Source: Bacillota bacterium
GTDB lineage: Bacteria > Bacillota > Clostridia > Oscillospirales > Acutalibacteraceae
Assembly (NCBI GenBank): GCA_021769885.1
Contig: JAETSA010000003.1
Span: 62,001 to 126,000 of the forward strand
Direction: 5' to 3'
DNA: 64,000 nucleotides
The translations under genes were made by a program, and so were the position numbers. The notes under the pieces are model-generated. The model ran no database searches and was not told the origin of the DNA. It saw only the letters and a program-made list of their open reading frames with translations. How positions within the stretch are numbered: the first letter of the stretch is position 1; each line of letters opens with the position of its first letter. Shown in pieces: positions 59,459 through 64,000 of this stretch.

Positions 59459-60298
59459 TTATTCACCCTTTGCCGCTTTGATTTTCTCCACAATTTTTTG
59501 CACGCGCGCCTGTGTATCCAAATGGCTGTCCCAAAGCTGCGCCGCGCTTTTTTCGGCGGCAACGGCTTCATAAGCGCGCATATCCGCCACCGCGTGACGG
59601 AACACCTCTTCGACTTGTGCTTCGCCTGAAACCTTTGTCACATCGCAAAAGGCGCGGGACAAAATCACCATATTCGATTGCATGCGGTAATGCTCATCGA
59701 TAATATTTTCCGCAGGCAGGGGCACATTGCCGCCGGGACGCCCCACGCCCCCGAAGCCGTAAAACAGACCGCGCTGTCTGAAAGCCGTACAGAGCCGTTC
59801 CACCGTGCCGTCTGCCACCAACTCAAACATAAAGTGCCGATGATAGCCTAAGTGCAAATCGTTGATTCCGATATGCACCTCGTCAATTCCCGGCACAGAC
59901 AAAATTTCATCAATATGCTCCGCCGCTTCGGGTGTTTCACAAAGCAGGCAGGTTTTTGCGCGGCCGTTCACCGCGTTTATAAAGCTTTCGACCTCTTTTG
60001 CGGTCTTAAAATACGGCAGCATTACGACGTCGGCACCGTCATTTATAACACGGTCAACCTCGTCTTTCGTACCGTCATACACAGAATTGATGCGCACCAA
60101 AAGCTCCGCCTTATGCAGCGCAGCGCGCAAAGGGCGAACGTCCGCAAAGCTGTTGTGTGAAATGACGGTATCCATATTCGCCTGACGCGCTTCTTTTCCG
60201 CGCAATTCCAAGTCCAAAAATATCCGATCCACGCCGTTTTTTTCTGCAATTGCGGCAATACGCGGCGAATTGGTCAGATACATCAGTTTTAAAGCCAT
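59459..60298 (-). CDS. HpcH/HpaI aldolase/citrate lyase-like protein
   Basis: ALKLMYLTNSPRIAAIAEKNGVDRIFLDLELRGKEARQANMDTVISHNSFADVRPLRAAL...LLVRINSV...ADVVMLPYFKTAKEVESF...CLLCETPEAAEHIDEIL. Confidence 0.83.
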   Translation of the reverse strand: MALKLMYLTNSPRIAAIAEKNGVDRIFLDLELRGKEARQANMDTVISHNSFADVRPLRAALHKAELLVRINSVYDGTKDEVDRVINDGADVVMLPYFKTAKEVESFINAVNGRAKTCLLCETPEAAEHIDEILSVPGIDEVHIGINDLHLGYHRHFMFELVADGTVERLCTAFRQRGLFYGFGGVGRPGGNVPLPAENIIDEHYRMQSNMVILSRAFCDVTKVSGEAQVEEVFRHAVADMRAYEAVAAEKSAAQLWDSHLDTQARVQKIVEKIKAAKGE

Positions 60299-60304
60299 TT
60301 GAGA

Positions 60305-60940
60305 TTACACTCTTTCTTTTTCAGTTTCCTTTTCCGCGTCTTTCTGCACGGTCGCGCCGACATTTTCGTTGTCAGCATTTTTTAAGACCTTGTAAAATGT
60401 TAAAAACATAATTTTTAAATCTAACAGCAAAGACATATGGTCAACATACCAAACGTTCAGCTCAATGCGGTGATTCCACTCAACGTCTTTTCTGCCGTGC
60501 ACCTGCGCCCACCCCGTAATGCCGGGACGCACCTCAAACATACGAAGCTGTGTTTCGGAATAGTCCTCGTAATTCCAAGGATGATATGTCAGCGGCGGAC
60601 GGGGGCCTATAAAGCTCATATCGCCCTTCAGGATGTTGACCAGCTGCGGCAATTCGTCAATGCTCGTCGCACGCAGAATTTTGCCGATTTTCGTGACACG
60701 CATATCGCCTTTGCCCGAATACACCCCTGTGCCTGTCTGCTCTGCGCCGACGCACATGGAACGGAATTTATAGATTTCAAATACTTTACCGTCTTTCCCG
60801 ATGCGCTGCTGCCGAAATATGGCCGGGCCCTCTGAGGTCGCACGCACCAATATCGCAACCACTGCCAGCAGAGGTGAAAAAACCACCAATGCCAAAGCGG
60901 CGGCGAGAATATCAAAAAAACGTTTCAAATATGTATACAA
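60305..60940 (-). CDS. undecaprenyl-phosphate sugar-1-phosphate transferase (initiating transferase)
   Basis: YLKRFFDILAAALALVVFSPLLAVVAILVRATSEGPAIFRQQRIGKDGKVFEIYKFRSMC...ATSIDELPQLVNILKGDMSFIGPRPPL...RPGITGWAQVHGRKD. Probable TTG start at 60940 with upstream AAGGGGAAG; the track start at 60985 overlaps the promoter. Confidence 0.94.
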   Translation of the reverse strand: MYTYLKRFFDILAAALALVVFSPLLAVVAILVRATSEGPAIFRQQRIGKDGKVFEIYKFRSMCVGAEQTGTGVYSGKGDMRVTKIGKILRATSIDELPQLVNILKGDMSFIGPRPPLTYHPWNYEDYSETQLRMFEVRPGITGWAQVHGRKDVEWNHRIELNVWYVDHMSLLLDLKIMFLTFYKVLKNADNENVGATVQKDAEKETEKERV

Positions 60941-60990
60941 GGAATCTTCCCCTTTCCCGGATACACGAATGTCATACGTATACAATTATA

Positions 60991-61019
60991 AGTATACTTT
61001 CTTTACGGCAAAAAGTCAA
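60991..61019 (-). promoter_or_regulatory. sigma-A-like promoter for the polysaccharide locus
   Basis: On the minus strand TTGACT-N17-TATACT (complement AGTCAA 61014-61019, AGTATA 60991-60996). Confidence 0.75.
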
Positions 61020-61185
61020 CAATTGTTCATACTTTGTCAATTGCGTATCCACCAAATACACGCGCTGATTTTTGGTGAATCTGTATACTTTTTCTGTGCT
61101 TCGTGCTCTCTTTTCATTCGCCTTCGGAAAATGCAGGAAAAACAGTCAAAATGTTTTGTCTGTGAAGGCGGAATACGGATGTAAA

Positions 61186-61228
61186 AAAGCCGGGGTTGTA
61201 AAAAACTTGCGTTTTTTTACAGCCCCGA
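61186..61228. terminator. intrinsic terminator hairpin downstream of the holin-like gene
   Basis: GCCGGGGTTGTAAAAAACTTGCGTTTTTTACAGCCCCGACC. Confidence 0.75.
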
Positions 61229-61235
61229 CCGAAAA

Positions 61236-61487
61236 TTACGATTCTTTTTTTAACTGCTTCACAAGCTGATTGCCGTATACCGCAACACCCGTAACCAACA
61301 CGCCTTGGATAACAGAATCTACAGATGCGCCCGCAAGTGCTACAGCACCGAGCACCCCGAACACGAGCAAAATCAGCGGAATAAACTTATCGGGAATCTT
61401 TTCGATGCCCTTTAACAGCAGTCCGATGATATTGAGCACAGGAACGAGAATCAGTGCCTTGTCTAAAACATATTCGAGAATTTCCAA
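61236..61487 (-). CDS. phage holin-like small membrane protein
   Basis: 83 aa, MEILEYVLDKALILVPVLNIIGLLLKGIEKIPDKFIPLILLVFGVLGAVALAG...IQGVLVTGVAVYGNQLVKQ; next to a GH25 lysin. Confidence 0.8.
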   Translation of the reverse strand: MEILEYVLDKALILVPVLNIIGLLLKGIEKIPDKFIPLILLVFGVLGAVALAGASVDSVIQGVLVTGVAVYGNQLVKQLKKES

Positions 61488-61489
61488 AA

Positions 61490-61774
61490 TTACCCTCCTG
61501 TCTTTAAAAGAATCAGCAGTGCTGTGCCTAAAGCTGTGCCCACCGCAGACAGTGCGGCAAACAGCAGCTTATCCCACAATTTTGCAGGACGGGCACTGAC
61601 GGCTTTGATGCTCTCTTTGAGCTCACCCAGGGTCATCAGCACGCTGTCCAGCTTTGCGCTCATTTCGGCATTGGCAACCGCAAATCCGTTGACCTTAGAA
61701 TATAAATGCTTTACATCATCCTCTAATTTTTGGATTCTGTGTTCATACAAGTCCTTTTCGGGCAATGCCCTCAC
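61490..61774 (-). CDS. XhlA-like coiled-coil plus C-terminal TM protein
   Basis: 94 aa, IQKLEDDVKHLYSKVNGFAVANAEMSAKLDSVLMTLGELKESIKAV then a hydrophobic segment; sits in the lysis module. Confidence 0.6.
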   Translation of the reverse strand: MRALPEKDLYEHRIQKLEDDVKHLYSKVNGFAVANAEMSAKLDSVLMTLGELKESIKAVSARPAKLWDKLLFAALSAVGTALGTALLILLKTGG

Positions 61775-62655
61775 CTCAAATCGGATTTGTTGACATAGCC
61801 CGTAACATTTTCGGCAATCGGCCGCTTGCCTGCACGCTCTGCGGAAATCGTTATGCGGTAGCGACCGTGCATCTCCTTACCGTCATAAATATAAAATGTG
61901 CCCGATTTCCTTGCGGCGGCTGTTTTCGCGGTTGCCGAAACATACAGCGGCGTATCGTGGAGCGTCACCATCATTTTGGCTGGGAACTCCGCAGGCGGCA
62001 GGGACGGTTTTTCCGCGCCGTTTTTCGGGTATCCGTTTAAGCCCTTGGACGCCATAATGGAGGGATAATTTTTGTATGCAAAGTTCATATCCACGCGTCC
62101 CTTGATACCGTCTACCGTACCGTCCGATGCATACTGCCAAATCCCGTAGCTTTTTGCAAAGGTCGTTTCCTTGACCCAGTGTGCCAGCCAAATATCGTAT
62201 TTTTGGAAAACATCCTCCCGAAGCTTCGTGTTCAGCCACGAAAGATTCATATACACGCTGACATAATAGCCCGCCTTTTCAAGTGTTTCGCAGAAAGCCG
62301 AAACGATATCGGAAATCTCGTCTTTTGTAAGCGACTTCTGCGTTTCATCCTCCACATCGTAGCAAATCGGAAAATCAAACACCTTTCCCTTCAAAAGCGA
62401 CAGGCAATATTCCGCCTCTGCACGTGCCTGCTGTACGTTTTTTGCATAGCTGTAATGATACGCACCAACGAACAGACCCGCCGCCTTGGCATTCTGATAA
62501 TTCTTCTCAAAGGTTTCATCCGCCTGCCCGGCGTATCTGCCGAAGCCGTCGCGCAGCATAGCGAACTGCACGCCCGCCTTGCGCACCTTCTGCCAATCGA
62601 TATCTCCCTGCCATTTGGAGACATCGATGCCGTTAAACATTTTCTCCATAAACAT
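61771..62655 (-). CDS. GH25 lysozyme (endolysin)
   Basis: MFNGIDVSKWQGDIDWQKVRKAGVQFAMLRDGFGRYAGQADETFEKNYQNAKAAGLFVGAYHYSYA...FPICYDVED. Confidence 0.95.
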   Translation of the reverse strand: MFMEKMFNGIDVSKWQGDIDWQKVRKAGVQFAMLRDGFGRYAGQADETFEKNYQNAKAAGLFVGAYHYSYAKNVQQARAEAEYCLSLLKGKVFDFPICYDVEDETQKSLTKDEISDIVSAFCETLEKAGYYVSVYMNLSWLNTKLREDVFQKYDIWLAHWVKETTFAKSYGIWQYASDGTVDGIKGRVDMNFAYKNYPSIMASKGLNGYPKNGAEKPSLPPAEFPAKMMVTLHDTPLYVSATAKTAAARKSGTFYIYDGKEMHGRYRITISAERAGKRPIAENVTGYVNKSDLR

Positions 62656-62663
62656 TCCTCCTG

Positions 62664-64000
62664 CTATATGTTATTCTCTAAGCCCGCTATTCTTGACTCA
62701 AAATCGTTTGCAACCGCGGAAATATCCGCACGGTATGTGCAGAGTGCCTCTGCGCGTCTCGGTGTAACCTCTACAAAACCGACCTTTGCCGCCGACGGAA
62801 TCGGCTCGCACGGCTCGACGCTTACCTCTGCCGCCTGACGGCAACAGATTGCGGTAATCGGGTTTCCTGCCTCCGCACGCTCGTGAAGCCACGCGGAAAA
62901 CGCTGTGCTGTCTAATTTTGAATACACATACAAAGCATTGTCCACCGCACCGAAAAAGATGCCCTCTGCCGGACCGCCCGCTTGGACGAATGCGTTATAC
63001 TCCGCACTTTTGTGAAAAAATTTCGGCATCGTCTCCATATCCGCACAAAAGCCCTCGAGCACCCCGGGTGCCATGGTAATACCGTCAGGCAACGGCAGGC
63101 AATAGCGGTAAACGGTGATATCGCCGCTCGTCAGCGTCAGCGGCTCCCCGCTGCACATATCCGCCGTGAGCTGTACAGAAAACGCCCTGCGCACGGTCGT
63201 GCCCGTCGCAAAATCGTAGCTGTCGGCATACGCCGCGCTTGCCGCCAACAGCGGCGCGTCAAAGGTCTTGTGCAGGACTGCGCCGGTTTCGGTCTTTAAG
63301 AGCGTCAGCCCCTCCCACTCTTTAGAGAGGATGTCGGCATACCGCTCCTCGGAAATCATCACACGGGTGCTTTCCAACCACGTAAGCCCCGTTGCATCTG
63401 TGGTAAAGCTGATTTGCTGACGGTTCGAATTGGGCAATTCTCTGTGGCAAAAATAAATTTTGCTCGTCCCCACAACGATAGAGGACGTGCAGTTTTCCGT
63501 AAGCTCGGCATCCTTTCTCGTCAGTGTATACGATGTATTCGGCTCTAAATACAGCGGCCAACGCGAAATGGCACTTGTCACCGGTTCAAACAGATTGTAT
63601 TTTTTGCTGTCTAACATCGGTGCGAGCAGATTCTCGCCGAATGCGACCATACACAAAGGGATTGCCTGTCCCGCTGTGCGCGGACGCACGCAAACGCCCG
63701 TAATCTGTGCGCTGTCCACTGCGCCCGGGAGCGTTGTATACCCTTGTGCGCACTGCGTTTTCACAAGCGGCAAGCCATACATTTGCTCACTCAGCAGGAC
63801 GGCAATCTCCGCTCTGTCGTCTTGCGTCAAAGCATATGCATCCCCCTTGTCGCCTTTGTCGCCCTTAAAGGTGTTGCGGCGGATTGCCTCCAACAGCATA
63901 TTCACGGAAAAAGCGTGATCCACATCGAGCAGTTTTTCGGTATTCTGCAACGGTGAAAAATACAAGCGCAGTGTTTTCGCCGTAATTTTTTGCTCCGTAG
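62664..64000 (-). CDS. phage tail/baseplate-associated-like protein, 5' end beyond window
   Basis: The reading frame stays open past the track start (TTG 63965) to the window edge (...TEQKITAKTLRLYFSPLQNTEKLLD). Collagen-like FKGDKGDKGDAY near the N-terminus; upstream of the lysis module. Confidence 0.6.
   Translation of the reverse strand, partial: TEQKITAKTLRLYFSPLQNTEKLLDVDHAFSVNMLLEAIRRNTFKGDKGDKGDAYALTQDDRAEIAVLLSEQMYGLPLVKTQCAQGYTTLPGAVDSAQITGVCVRPRTAGQAIPLCMVAFGENLLAPMLDSKKYNLFEPVTSAISRWPLYLEPNTSYTLTRKDAELTENCTSSIVVGTSKIYFCHRELPNSNRQQISFTTDATGLTWLESTRVMISEERYADILSKEWEGLTLLKTETGAVLHKTFDAPLLAASAAYADSYDFATGTTVRRAFSVQLTADMCSGEPLTLTSGDITVYRYCLPLPDGITMAPGVLEGFCADMETMPKFFHKSAEYNAFVQAGGPAEGIFFGAVDNALYVYSKLDSTAFSAWLHERAEAGNPITAICCRQAAEVSVEPCEPIPSAAKVGFVEVTPRRAEALCTYRADISAVANDFESRIAGLENNI

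Noticed and set aside
60941-60985. Extended N-terminus of the initiating sugar transferase
   Set aside because: It would begin at or upstream of the predicted transcription start; TTG 60940 has a good RBS and fits the family start.

Overview
The window reads as a chromosomal segment from a Gram-positive, spore-forming Clostridia-like bacterium. Most genes are on the minus strand. From left to right it holds: argG, truncated by the left edge; a GNAT gene and a two-gene membrane module; CIRCE-groES-groEL; small regulators (XRE, HxlR) around a deleted DUF5131-like pseudogene; TVP38 and YlmH-like genes; mutY; a split transketolase; a HAD-rluD-lspA-divIVA-sepF-yggS-hlyD-miaA-mutL-mutS-ylbF-miaB block; a GH31 gene next to an alpha-galactosidase-like gene; cobO-like, AKR, spoVAE and EEP genes; a roughly 22 kb capsule/exopolysaccharide locus (about 39.0-61.0 kb, minus strand); and a phage-type lysis module cut off at the right edge. 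The most interesting elements are: (1) the polysaccharide locus, which combines a UDP-L-FucNAc (CapE/F/G-type) pathway, a uronic-acid pathway with a galacturonokinase-like GHMP kinase, and unusual genes for a MurF-like ligase, a glutaminase-less asparagine-synthase-like protein, an HpcH/HpaI-type aldolase and a 2-hydroxyacid dehydrogenase, together suggesting an acyl or amino-acyl decoration; (2) a modular family of intergenic GTAGGG...palindromes whose stems vary while pairing is kept; (3) a pseudogene that looks like a microhomology deletion; and (4) a likely one-base frameshift in a small secreted or membrane protein gene. I saw no tRNA, rRNA, CRISPR array or recognisable defence system. 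All family names come from reading the translations, with no database search.
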